The notes beneath the pieces were generated by a model. That model saw nothing but the letters and a program-made list of their open reading frames with translations. It was not told the origin of the DNA and did not search any database. DNA of 57,993 nucleotides from Lachnospiraceae bacterium (GTDB lineage Bacteria; Bacillota; Clostridia; Lachnospirales; Lachnospiraceae), in contig JAEEGQ010000038.1 of NCBI GenBank assembly GCA_016280395.1, positions 1-57,993 on the forward strand, read 5' to 3'. The position numbers and the translations under genes are program-made. Below, one piece after another: positions 7,941 through 15,033 of this stretch (positions are counted from its first letter, which is position 1; every line of letters starts with the position of its first letter).

Positions 7941-9446
7941 TTATTCCATACTCATCATCGCTCCGGTGAAGAACGGAACACCGGTTGTCATATCCACAAG
8001 CATATATATAAACGGGCGGTCGAGCCTGATCAACAGGTGATCTGCATTACAGTAGAGGGACACTCCGGTTATTGCGGCAGCTACCGTACCCTTTTCGTCT
8101 ACAGACATAAATGTCTTGTGTGCTACAGAACCGATTGCAAGGTTCAGATCCGAAATGCCCGAGAAATCCGCACTGTCGGTAAAGGCAATGCCCATGCCAA
8201 GATCTGAAAGAACCTTATTCATATCCAGGGAGTACTCGGTCTTATACTTTGGAAGAAACAGTTCGACAGGCCATTCATAAGCATCTGAGAGCATAGACCT
8301 GAAAGAATGGCCGTCAAGCGAGTTTACAAGTTCCGAAACGGTAGTGCCTTCATTAGGCAAAAGCGCAACATAAGCGTATTTGTCGCCTTCGTAGTATTTT
8401 GCAAAGCCTTTTGCATTTGCGCATTTGATATATAACAGGTCTTCTTCTGAATGCATATATTCTGCAGAACCCTGGGTCCCGTCTTCTTCTGTGAAGGTAG
8501 ACCGGGCCGTGCTGTTGGGATCGAACGGAGCTCGCCATGCCCCTTCAAATACGAGCGCATTAATCAGATACATTAAAGTATTATCCGGGATCTGATCCAG
8601 CAGTGTCGGGATCATTTCATGCGTATTCTTGTTTACCCAGTCATTTATATCTTTTACCGTGCCGGCGTCGAAAGGCGCTTTGTAGAGCGATGCTCTGTAA
8701 AAAAGGGCATTTTTGTTCAGAAAATCTTCGCGCACATTGAATAGGGAACCGTCACTCAGCTTATCGCGGAACCAGATCGAGTTTGCCAGAGTAAGAACGC
8801 CATCCTTCGCGATTTTTTGCGTAACGTGATCAATATAGTCGTTTATCATCTTTCTGCTCATACCGAGCGTCTCTTCCATGCCGGAAAGCGTGTCACCTTC
8901 TGCGCCATTCGTGGCCATGCCGAGCGCGGCAGCCACAGAAAGAGGGGAGATAAGCATGTTTTCACCGTTATAACATGCCTTAAAAAGCTTAAATGCAAAA
9001 TCTGCGGCGCGATTTAGCATTTCGGCGGAAGGCACCGCGGCAGCGGCGCTGCTTACAGCTATCCCCTCCATAAGATCGACGGAACCCCGGCTTGTTACCG
9101 GACGGTCTTTATCATCGGTGTCAGGCTCTTTTTCCTGCCGGTTATCCCCGCCGCTTTGTGTGGGAGCGGGGCTGTTTTGCGCAACACCCGTTCCCGTCAC
9201 GGTTGGAGTGTCAGGGCGGTTGTTATCGGGTTTTTCCGTGCTCGCGGAATTCTTAAAAAGTCCCGGGATCAGGAGCGCTCCCGCAATTACAAGGATCACA
9301 AATGCTGCCGCGATCGCCACAAGTCTTATATAGTTAATCTTTTTGCTGCCGGAACCGGGGCCCGGAGCTGCATTCTTTATGAAGTTCTCATCTATGCCGC
9401 CGATAGCTTCAAGCAGCCTGTTCTCTTTCTCGTTTTCGTTATTCAT
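7941..9446 (-). CDS. Membrane-anchored serpin with anti-sigma-like N-terminal tail
   Basis: This is a 501-residue protein. Residues 1-38 are a cytoplasmic tail with LLEAIGGIDENFI, which resembles the tails of proteins encoded next to ECF sigma factors in Clostridia. A membrane helix lies at about 39-62, and a Pro/Thr/Asp-rich linker runs to about 144. The rest is a full serpin domain (NRAADFAFKLFKACYNGENMLISPLS at its start, FLPKYKTEYSLD, ending RLDRPFIYMLVD). The hinge DEKGTVAAAITGV (from residue 450) keeps the small residues needed for loop insertion, so it may be an active protease inhibitor. By alignment to alpha-1-antitrypsin the P1 position falls near Cys466/Asn467. The start overlaps the sigma gene stop by four bases. 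The serpin domain would lie outside the membrane; inhibitory activity is inferred. Confidence 0.88.
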   Translation of the reverse strand: MNNENEKENRLLEAIGGIDENFIKNAAPGPGSGSKKINYIRLVAIAAAFVILVIAGALLIPGLFKNSASTEKPDNNRPDTPTVTGTGVAQNSPAPTQSGGDNRQEKEPDTDDKDRPVTSRGSVDLMEGIAVSSAAAAVPSAEMLNRAADFAFKLFKACYNGENMLISPLSVAAALGMATNGAEGDTLSGMEETLGMSRKMINDYIDHVTQKIAKDGVLTLANSIWFRDKLSDGSLFNVREDFLNKNALFYRASLYKAPFDAGTVKDINDWVNKNTHEMIPTLLDQIPDNTLMYLINALVFEGAWRAPFDPNSTARSTFTEEDGTQGSAEYMHSEEDLLYIKCANAKGFAKYYEGDKYAYVALLPNEGTTVSELVNSLDGHSFRSMLSDAYEWPVELFLPKYKTEYSLDMNKVLSDLGMGIAFTDSADFSGISDLNLAIGSVAHKTFMSVDEKGTVAAAITGVSLYCNADHLLIRLDRPFIYMLVDMTTGVPFFTGAMMSME

Positions 9447-10003
9447 ATGCTGTAACCACCTTTTTCTAAATACTCTTTGAGTTCCGATCTCATCCTGAAG
9501 AGCATTGTCTTGACCTTGCTCTGCGAATAGCCGTAGTCTTTCGCTATTTTGGATATGGGGTCAAAGTACCAGTAGCGCCTTACAAATACCTTTTGCTGTT
9601 CTTCGGAGCAGGTCTTTAAGAAACTGTTTATGATGCCGGAGAGTTCTTCTGCTTCAAGCCGTTCCTGCATGTTTTCAGGCGAAGGCAGGCATTCCTGCAT
9701 TTCCTGTGTCAGCTCGCAGTAAACGGCGCTTCTTTTCTGCCTTTGCTGCTTCTTGCATTCGTTAAGCGCAATGTTTCGCACGATCCTGCCTAAAAACGCA
9801 AACAGGTAGTTTTCCGGCTTGTGCGGCGGGATCAGGTTCCAGGCCTCGAGGTAAGCATCATTCACGCATTCCTCGGCGGAGCGGTCGTCCCTGAGTATCC
9901 GGTTAGCTATCGCCTTAAGCCCGGTCCCGTACTTTTCTGATGTCTGCGCTATGGCAGCTTCATCCCTTGCAAGATACAGGCTGACTATCTCATTGTCTTC
10001 CAG
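9443..10003 (-). CDS. ECF RNA polymerase sigma factor, apparent non-AUG start
   Basis: This is a sigma-70 family ECF protein. Region 2 reads IVSLYLARDEAAIAQ, then NRILRDDRSAEECVNDAYLEAW and YLFAFLGRIVRNIALNE. Region 4 is near the C-terminus (FVRRYWYFDPISKIAKDYG and SQSKVKTMLFRMRSELKEYL). The first conventional start, a GTG at 9865, would delete most of region 2.1-2.2. The open frame continues upstream, and GGAGGGGAGG (complement of 10011-10020) lies seven bases before an in-frame CTG at 10003, giving 186 residues. No ATG, GTG or TTG exists in frame between the upstream stop and 9865. ATC at 10009 is an alternative start. It is translationally coupled to the membrane serpin, which probably regulates it. 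Confidence 0.88.
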   Translation of the reverse strand: MEDNEIVSLYLARDEAAIAQTSEKYGTGLKAIANRILRDDRSAEECVNDAYLEAWNLIPPHKPENYLFAFLGRIVRNIALNECKKQQRQKRSAVYCELTQEMQECLPSPENMQERLEAEELSGIINSFLKTCSEEQQKVFVRRYWYFDPISKIAKDYGYSQSKVKTMLFRMRSELKEYLEKGGYSI

Positions 10004-10039
10004 AACGATCCCTCCCCTCCGTGTAATAAGGCCTTCACC

Positions 10040-10072
10040 CTTTATAGCAACTTTTTGGTACAGGTGGTTACA
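10040..10072 (-). promoter_or_regulatory. Possible ECF-type promoter for the sigma/serpin operon
   Basis: On the minus strand, TGTAACC (complement of 10066-10072) and CTATAAAG (complement of 10040-10047) are 18 bases apart. A TGTAAC-type -35 element is common for ECF sigma factors, so autoregulation is plausible. The start site would fall about 30 bases before the proposed CTG codon. The assignment is tentative. Confidence 0.35.
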
Positions 10073-10437
10073 ATTATTTTAATTATAACATATTATTTGC
10101 ACGGGGAGGGGGTGATGTTGAACCACTTTAATGCAGAAATAATTATATTCCGGCATGTTTCGAAACGGGCATTGTCACTTGAATTTAAGCCGCATCTTTG
10201 ATAAAATTATAGGGATAAACTGAATGCCCGGTGAATCTGACCGAATTTATTGTATAGGACCAATCCGGAAATGATCGGTGAAAACCGGTTTGAATGCCTT
10301 CCGTGGTTGGAACACCACGGTTAGAACTACGAACACGCAAGGAGCGCAGTTTCTGAAAAACTGCGCTCCTTGATAATCTGATGGGATATCGCTGTTAACG
10401 GCTGAAAAAAGCTTTATTATTAATGACAAAAAAGTAT
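10073..10437. other. Intergenic stretch with two hairpins, no gene seen
   Basis: I see no credible coding region here. Two inverted repeats are present: CCGTGGT/ACCACGG near 10300-10320, and a strong 14-bp stem AAGGAGCGCAGTTT (10339-10352) with its complement ending at 10371. Neither has a clear U-tract, so they are not convincing terminators, although the second lies about 70 bases past the stop of the toxin gene on the minus strand. Confidence 0.5.
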
Positions 10438-10785
10438 TTATTCTCCCCAGTAGTCAATAGATTCCTGGGTTCTGCCCGAGATGCCGAAAAGTTTCATCAT
10501 AAAGTCCTCACGTTCATGGAACATCTGGACAATTACGACTTTTTTTGGCTCGATCCTGTAAACAAGGTAGTGTTGGTGAGTGAAAAGAAACCAGTAATCA
10601 GTATCTATATCGTACATAGCTTTGATATTGGTGCCTGCCTTGTCGTGGTTTTTCAGGATATCGGCATCGGAAGTCATTTCAGAAAGGACTCTCCTTGCAG
10701 TGCTTTCATCAAAATGCTCTGCAAGCCACTTTTTTAGGTCCTTCAATTTGTTTCGCACGATGGGGGAGTATTCGAGTTTTTTCAT
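10438..10785 (-). CDS. RelE/ParE-superfamily toxin
   Basis: The basic protein has 115 residues and the RelE/ParE fold pattern: EYSPIVRNKLKDLKKWLAEHF at the start, then beta strands with NIKAMYDIDTDYWFLF, HYLVYRIEPKKVVIVQMFHERED. Toxins of this superfamily are mostly ribosome-dependent mRNA interferases or gyrase poisons; which applies here cannot be told. The ATG directly follows the stop of the antitoxin gene (TGA then ATG), the usual antitoxin-first order, so the pair is co-translated. The C-terminal 20 residues extend beyond the usual YoeB length of about 85. Confidence 0.85.
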   Translation of the reverse strand: MKKLEYSPIVRNKLKDLKKWLAEHFDESTARRVLSEMTSDADILKNHDKAGTNIKAMYDIDTDYWFLFTHQHYLVYRIEPKKVVIVQMFHEREDFMMKLFGISGRTQESIDYWGE

Positions 10786-11040
10786 TCAGATGCCAAGCTC
10801 CTGTTTTAAGTCTTCGGATGAAATAGTGCCCTCTTCAAGTATTGAGCGCTCGCCTTTTTCCATTTCGAGTTTGAAACGGTATAAAGCGAGCTCTTTTTCC
10901 ATCTCGTCGAGTTCTTTCATGTTGATCATGGCAATCTGACCGTGGCCGTTCTTTGTAAGATAGACGCGGCTTCCGTATTTTACGTTGTTAACGACTTTTG
11001 TATAGTTTCTAAGTTCAGATATGGGCATAATGTTCGGCAT
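10786..11040 (-). CDS. Phd/YefM-family antitoxin
   Basis: The 84-residue protein begins MPNIMPISELRNYTKVVNNV and continues GSRVYLTKNGHGQIAMINMKELDEME, the typical prevent-host-death fold that binds DNA and wraps the toxin with its C-terminal half. The C-terminal region (residues 50-84) is acidic and helical, as expected of the toxin-neutralising segment. A GGAGG ribosome site lies 12 bases upstream. Autoregulation by the toxin-antitoxin complex is likely from family knowledge. Confidence 0.88.
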   Translation of the reverse strand: MPNIMPISELRNYTKVVNNVKYGSRVYLTKNGHGQIAMINMKELDEMEKELALYRFKLEMEKGERSILEEGTISSEDLKQELGI

Positions 11041-11096
11041 AATATGGATCCTCCGTTTTTAGAGCATGTTTGAGATCAACGTCAACTATCAATTAT

Positions 11097-11125
11097 ATTG
11101 TATCGCGGAGTATGTTTATTTGCAA
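11097..11125 (-). promoter_or_regulatory. Promoter of the toxin-antitoxin operon
   Basis: On the minus strand, TTGCAA (complement of 11120-11125), a 17-base spacer and TACAAT (complement of 11097-11102) form a good sigma-A promoter. It lies about 55 bases upstream of the antitoxin ATG. The window from 11126 to 11299 is AT-rich and shows no gene. Confidence 0.6.
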
Positions 11126-11299
11126 CAAAATTTGTATTAAAATATTACAGCAATTTCTATTATCAGTGTCAATTTGCTTTGTGAAGACATGGTTATGGAC
11201 ATATCAAAAACAGACTTTTCCGAAGCTGCTTTTTTTCTTTAAAATTTATGCATATTTTGGTATTCTTTTTATATAAGTTTTATTGAGGGGAAAACAGAA

Positions 11300-11713
11300 A
11301 TGCACGAACCGGTTTGCACCGCCAAACTTGAATACGGCGGAAATTTCTTTGAGATAAACAACTTTTTTCACAGCGTGGAGGACGAGCGCTCCGGGAACCC
11401 GTATAATTGCGCATTCAGCATGCGGGTAGAGTCGGACGGGTTCGCGGGTGAAGCGGTCGGCTGCGAATGCGACTATAAGGACATAAAAGACCTTGCGAAA
11501 GAGCTGCGGGAATTGGCCGGTTTTAAGACCCGAGAGGTGGTCTTTAAGGAACTTGCGTATGATTCCGAGATACGCTTCACAGGCGACGGCCTGGGGCATA
11601 TAACAGTGTCCGGGACGCTTTACGGGGACATGGCCCTCCAGTCGCTAAAATTCAGCTTCGAGACCGACCAGACCGTGTACCCTGCGTTTATATGCAGTTT
11701 GGAAAGGCTGTAG
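11300..11713 (+). CDS. Small WapI-immunity-like protein
   Basis: The soluble 137-residue protein has no signal peptide. It shows an all-beta pattern with a central acidic helix (CDYKDIKDLAKELRELAG) and a C-terminal motif block GDGLGHITVSGTLYGD followed by LKFSFETDQTVYPAFICSL. This combination recalls the WapI-type immunity family, whose members neutralise polymorphic toxins, but I identify it only by its motif pattern. A GAGGGG ribosome site precedes the ATG. No matching toxin gene lies next to it, so it would be an orphan immunity gene or have another role. Confidence 0.45.
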   Translation: MHEPVCTAKLEYGGNFFEINNFFHSVEDERSGNPYNCAFSMRVESDGFAGEAVGCECDYKDIKDLAKELRELAGFKTREVVFKELAYDSEIRFTGDGLGHITVSGTLYGDMALQSLKFSFETDQTVYPAFICSLERL

Positions 11714-11716
11714 CCG

Positions 11717-11818
11717 ATGATCCGGTCAAGCATCTGCACCGGCGAACAGGTTGCGGGCTTTAAGGACCTTCACACCGGAATGTCGGAGTTCAGGGGATTT
11801 TGGACAGGATCGAGATAA
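11717..11818 (+). pseudogene. 33-codon ORF resembling the start of a small clostridial protein, probably a remnant
   Basis: ATG at 11717 opens a 33-residue frame beginning MIRSSICTGEQVAGFKD and stopping at 11816-11818. To my recollection, small clostridial proteins begin in this way (SxxTGExVAGFKD) and run about 20-30 residues longer, so this looks truncated after the first third. No good ribosome binding site is seen. This is a weak call based on motif memory only. Confidence 0.25.
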
Positions 11819-11835
11819 AGAACAGGTAGGGATAG

Positions 11836-11874
11836 GGACTCCTTAACTTGATTTTAAAACGAGTTAAGGAGTCC
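11836..11874. repeat. Left hairpin flanking the ATPase gene
   Basis: A 13-bp stem, GGACTCCTTAACT (11836-11848) with AGTTAAGGAGTCC (11862-11874), has a 13-base loop. The core CTCCTTAAC/GTTAAGGAG recurs in the hairpin at 13397-13429 directly after the ATPase gene. The right arm ends seven bases before the -35 box of that gene. Confidence 0.7.
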
Positions 11875-11880
11875 TTATCG

Positions 11881-11909
11881 TTGACAATTATCACGGTATC
11901 TTTTATAAT
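11881..11909 (+). promoter_or_regulatory. Consensus sigma-A promoter for the ATPase gene
   Basis: TTGACA at 11881-11886, a 17-base spacer and TATAAT at 11904-11909 match the consensus exactly at optimal spacing. The start site would be about 30 bases before the ATG. It is one of two perfect promoters seen in the window. Confidence 0.85.
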
Positions 11910-11945
11910 TTTCATAGTAAAAGTATCTGATTGAGAGGGATGAAC

Positions 11946-13388
11946 ATGAAGAAGAACATGCTGATTGGGCGTGGTGAAGAAATAGACCTTTTGAAAAGCT
12001 ATCAGGATTCTCCAAAGTCCGAGTTTGTTGCTGTCTACGGAAGACGCAGGGTAGGAAAAACCTTTTTGGTTAGAGAAACCTTAGGGGATTTATTTGATTT
12101 TGAGTTCACGGGTCTGTATGAGACGCCGGCATCGATTCAAAGAGCAGAATTCCAAAAAACAATAAACAGATTAGGAAGAGTCAGCCAACCTATACCTCAA
12201 AATTGGTTCGATGCATTTAATAATCTTAAGGAATATCTTTTGTCTTCAAAAAAGGACAAAGTTACGGTGTTTATAGACGAGCTTCCATGGATGGATACAA
12301 ACAAAAGTAATTTTAAGACCGCACTTTCATCTTTCTGGAATGGCTGGGGAAACGGGAACCCAATATTAAAATTGTATGTTTGTGGGTCAGCTACAACTTG
12401 GATGGTTGATAAACTGATAGGTGACAGAGGCGGTCTTTACGGAAGGATTACCAGACCAATATATCTGGCACCATTTACACTTTCAGAAACAGAACAATAC
12501 CTTAACGCTGTAAAGAAGATGGGTTATGGGAAAAAGCAGATTCTGGATGTATACATGGTTTTTGGTGGCATTCCTTACTATTTGGATATGTTTGACAAAA
12601 AGCTTCCATTAACGGTAAACATTGATAAACTATTGTTTGCAGATAATGCACCACTGAGAACCGAGTACGATTTCTTGTTCAGATCGTTATTCAAAGATAG
12701 CATAAATTACAGAAAGGTGATAGAAGTCCTATCGAAGAAATTATCAGGTCTTACAAGAGAAGACATATCAAAGGAGAGCGGTTTGACGGGAGGAGAACTA
12801 AGCAAAATTTTGTCCAATCTTGCATCTTGTGATTTTATCAGAAACTATGTTGCTCCAAAAAAGAAAGAACGGGATCAGATGTATCAGCTTACAGATATGT
12901 TTTCCTTGTTCTATTTGAAGTTTGTAAAAAATGCACCAAGACAGGACGAGCATTTCTGGACTGCCATGATAAACTCGGGGAAAAGAAATGCTTGGTCGGG
13001 ATATGCGTTTGAACAGGTTTGTCTTCATCACATAGCACAAATAAAGAAAAAACTCGGTATTGCCGGGATTCTCAGTAATGTATACGCATGGAGTAGAAAA
13101 TCCTTTACTGATTCGGATGGTAGTGAATGGGATGGAGGTCAAATTGATTTAATTATTGACAGAAGTGATGGAGTTATGAATCTTTGTGAAATGAAGTATT
13201 CAAATGGTGAGTTCTTGATAGATAAAAAATACGAGAAATTATTACGAGACAGAATGGCTATGTTTAGGCATGCAGAGCGTATCGGTAAAGATTTGAGACT
13301 GACATTTGTTACAACATATGGCCTAAAACAAAATGAATATAAAGGCATTGTTGGCAACGAGATAACGCTTGAAGATCTGTTTACATGA
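11946..13388 (+). CDS. AAA+ ATPase with C-terminal nuclease-like domain (DUF234 type)
   Basis: The protein has about 480 residues. It opens IGRGEEIDLLKSY and has Walker A GRRRVGKT (about 31-38) and Walker B VTVFIDELPWMD (about 106-117). The winged-helix region near residues 260-290 reads GLTREDISKESGLTGGELSKILSNL. The C-terminal domain carries GGQIDLIIDR and NLCEMKYS, an Asp...Glu-x-Lys pattern of PD-(D/E)xK nucleases. This layout is that of the archaeal/bacterial ATPase family linked to DUF234. The start at ATG 11946 is preferred over 11940 because of GAGAGGG spacing. Its base composition is clearly more AT-rich than nearby metabolic genes, and related hairpins lie at both ends, which suggests transfer as a unit. 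Its biological role is not established. Confidence 0.85.
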   Translation: MKKNMLIGRGEEIDLLKSYQDSPKSEFVAVYGRRRVGKTFLVRETLGDLFDFEFTGLYETPASIQRAEFQKTINRLGRVSQPIPQNWFDAFNNLKEYLLSSKKDKVTVFIDELPWMDTNKSNFKTALSSFWNGWGNGNPILKLYVCGSATTWMVDKLIGDRGGLYGRITRPIYLAPFTLSETEQYLNAVKKMGYGKKQILDVYMVFGGIPYYLDMFDKKLPLTVNIDKLLFADNAPLRTEYDFLFRSLFKDSINYRKVIEVLSKKLSGLTREDISKESGLTGGELSKILSNLASCDFIRNYVAPKKKERDQMYQLTDMFSLFYLKFVKNAPRQDEHFWTAMINSGKRNAWSGYAFEQVCLHHIAQIKKKLGIAGILSNVYAWSRKSFTDSDGSEWDGGQIDLIIDRSDGVMNLCEMKYSNGEFLIDKKYEKLLRDRMAMFRHAERIGKDLRLTFVTTYGLKQNEYKGIVGNEITLEDLFT

Positions 13389-13396
13389 TATACGCG

Positions 13397-13429
13397 CTCC
13401 TTAACTGCGATAATAATGCGGTTAAGGAG
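13397..13429. repeat. Right hairpin flanking the ATPase gene
   Basis: CTCCTTAAC (13397-13405) pairs with GTTAAGGAG (13421-13429). The inner TGCG/TGCG bases extend the stem with wobble pairs. It shares the nine-base stem core with the hairpin at 11836-11874. It starts nine bases after the ATPase stop but lacks a T-tract. Confidence 0.7.
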
Positions 13430-13538
13430 TTGCAATGTTCAATGTGTTCAACTTTGTGCTTGATAAAATCGTTAGATAATCCCATCACATGAAGATAGCA
13501 CTAATCACATATCTGTCATTACGGAGGAGGATGAAAAT

Positions 13539-13967
13539 ATGGAACCTACAATGGATGAAAAACTGAAAGCCTGCATCGAATTGTGCGAGGAAGGTGACCC
13601 GGAAATGTGCGCGTTTCTCGGAAAAGAATTTTATTATGGCATAAACATACCCCAGGATCTTGACCGCGCTCTGCGCTATCTGACTGTCGCTGCGGAGAGC
13701 GGCGACGCGATTTCACAGTTTACTTTGGGCTTTATGTATTGGTCCGGCAGAGGAACGGAACCGGATATCGATAAAGCGTACGATCTGTTTCTTAAGGCAG
13801 CCGAGCAGGACATACCTGAAGCGATGTACAATGTCGCAAAAATCCTTCTTACCAAGGATTATGAAAAGAACAAAGACGAAGCAATGAATTGGCTTAGACG
13901 CTCGGCAAACGCCGGATACGATACGGCATATGATATGCTTTCGGATTTGGAGGATGAATCGGATTAA
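13539..13967 (+). CDS. Sel1-like (SLR) repeat protein
   Basis: The acidic 142-residue protein has no signal peptide. It consists almost entirely of Sel1/TPR-like helical repeats: LGKEFYYGINIPQDLDRALRYLTVAAESG, then QFTLGFMYWSGRGTEPDIDKAYDLFLKAAEQ, then MYNVAKILLTKDYEKNKDEAMNWLRRSANAG. Such repeats mediate protein-protein contacts. A GGAGGAGG ribosome site precedes the ATG. Its stop TAA shares a base with an in-frame ATG of the macrodomain gene, so the two are probably translated together. The partner is unknown. Confidence 0.85.
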   Translation: MEPTMDEKLKACIELCEEGDPEMCAFLGKEFYYGINIPQDLDRALRYLTVAAESGDAISQFTLGFMYWSGRGTEPDIDKAYDLFLKAAEQDIPEAMYNVAKILLTKDYEKNKDEAMNWLRRSANAGYDTAYDMLSDLEDESD

Positions 13968-14002
13968 TGTCGAAAAAGCTTGTATGGCAAGGAAGGGGCA
14001 CC

Positions 14003-14947
14003 ATGAGCACGATAGATATTCGCAAGACCAGCATTACCGATCTTGACACAGACGCGGTCGTAAATGCCGCAAATGACGGCCTGTGGGCCGGAGGCGGCGT
14101 ATGCGGCGCGATTTTTGCGGCAGCGGGACACGATAAAATGGAGGCCGCATGCCAAAAGATTGGCCATTGCGACACCGGATCTGCGGTGATCACGCCGGGC
14201 TTTGATCTTAAGGCAAAGTATATAATCCATGCTGTCGGGCCGCGGTTTATCGACGGGCTTCACAAAGAGCCGGAGTTGCTTTACAGCGCCTATCGCAAGT
14301 CCCTGGAGCTTGCGGTTGAAAACGGCTGTAAGTCTGTCGGTTTCCCGCTTATTTCAGCCGGGATCTTCGGATACCCTGTGCGAAACGCGTGGAAAGTGGC
14401 GCTTGACGCCTGTATGACTTTTTTGGACGAGCATGCGGATGCTCCGCTCGATATTGTGTTTGCGGTGCTTGCGCAAGACATTCTGGAAACGGGGGAAAAC
14501 GTGTTTGGCGAGCTTGTTGCGTCCCGGGTAAGTGTGGCACAAAAGAAGGACTGGAAAACGTCGGACATGCCCGCAAAACACGAAACATTCGTGCTCAGGC
14601 GCGCCTTTACCCCGAAGGAGATGGCAGCCTTAAGGCATGGCCACATCCCTCAGGAGATGGAGGACAAGTGGTTCTGGTACATGGACGGCGACACGCTTTT
14701 TGCGCACCGCAGCTGGTCCGGGATCTGCATTTACAAGATCGAGTTTAAGCCGGACGGCAACCACACAGTCACCGCAAACCGCGACCCCGAGCAGTACAAG
14801 TGCACAAGCGTCGAGGAAGATATTGAAACCCTCAACCGCCTTTTTGACTGGTGGACGCAGGAAAACTACGATTATTGCGGTGAATGGATTGCGGAGACGG
14901 GGGAGATGCTGGAGAAGGCGGGGAAGGCCAAGAAAAGCGACGATTAA
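14003..14947 (+). CDS. Macrodomain protein with fused C-terminal domain
   Basis: Residues 1-175 form a macrodomain (ADP-ribose binding or hydrolysis): DAVVNAANDGLWAGGGVCGAIF, then GSAVITPGFDLKAKYIIHAVGP and FPLISAGIFGYP. In the substrate loop the Asp of MacroD/YmdB-type hydrolases (GGGVDG) is Cys and the following His position is Phe, so activity may differ. Residues about 180-314 hold a separate domain with MEDKWFWYMDGDTLFAHRSW and SGICIYKIEF, which I believe also occurs as a stand-alone hypothetical protein. ATG 14003 is chosen for its GGAAGGGG site; ATG 13967, overlapping the Sel1 stop, is in frame and would add 12 residues. It may reverse or sense ADP-ribosylation; this is inferred. Confidence 0.82.
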   Translation: MSTIDIRKTSITDLDTDAVVNAANDGLWAGGGVCGAIFAAAGHDKMEAACQKIGHCDTGSAVITPGFDLKAKYIIHAVGPRFIDGLHKEPELLYSAYRKSLELAVENGCKSVGFPLISAGIFGYPVRNAWKVALDACMTFLDEHADAPLDIVFAVLAQDILETGENVFGELVASRVSVAQKKDWKTSDMPAKHETFVLRRAFTPKEMAALRHGHIPQEMEDKWFWYMDGDTLFAHRSWSGICIYKIEFKPDGNHTVTANRDPEQYKCTSVEEDIETLNRLFDWWTQENYDYCGEWIAETGEMLEKAGKAKKSDD

Positions 14948-14964
14948 AAAGCGAGGCACGATAT

Positions 14965-15003
14965 ATGTCAACAAAAGAAGAACGAATAGAGGTAGAGCGG
15001 TAA
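14965..15003 (+). other. 12-codon micro-ORF before the KAP gene
   Basis: ATG at 14965 follows GCGAGG and encodes MSTKEERIEVER before a TAA. It could be the truncated start of a lost gene or a leader peptide for the next gene. Nothing else supports it. Confidence 0.2.
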
Positions 15004-15033
15004 ATAATGTTATAGATGAAGGAGGATAATGAG

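Noticed and set aside
10339-10371. Strong 14-bp hairpin as terminator of the toxin-antitoxin operon
   Set aside because: No T-tract follows on either strand and it lies about 70 bases past the stop; recorded only as an intergenic hairpin.
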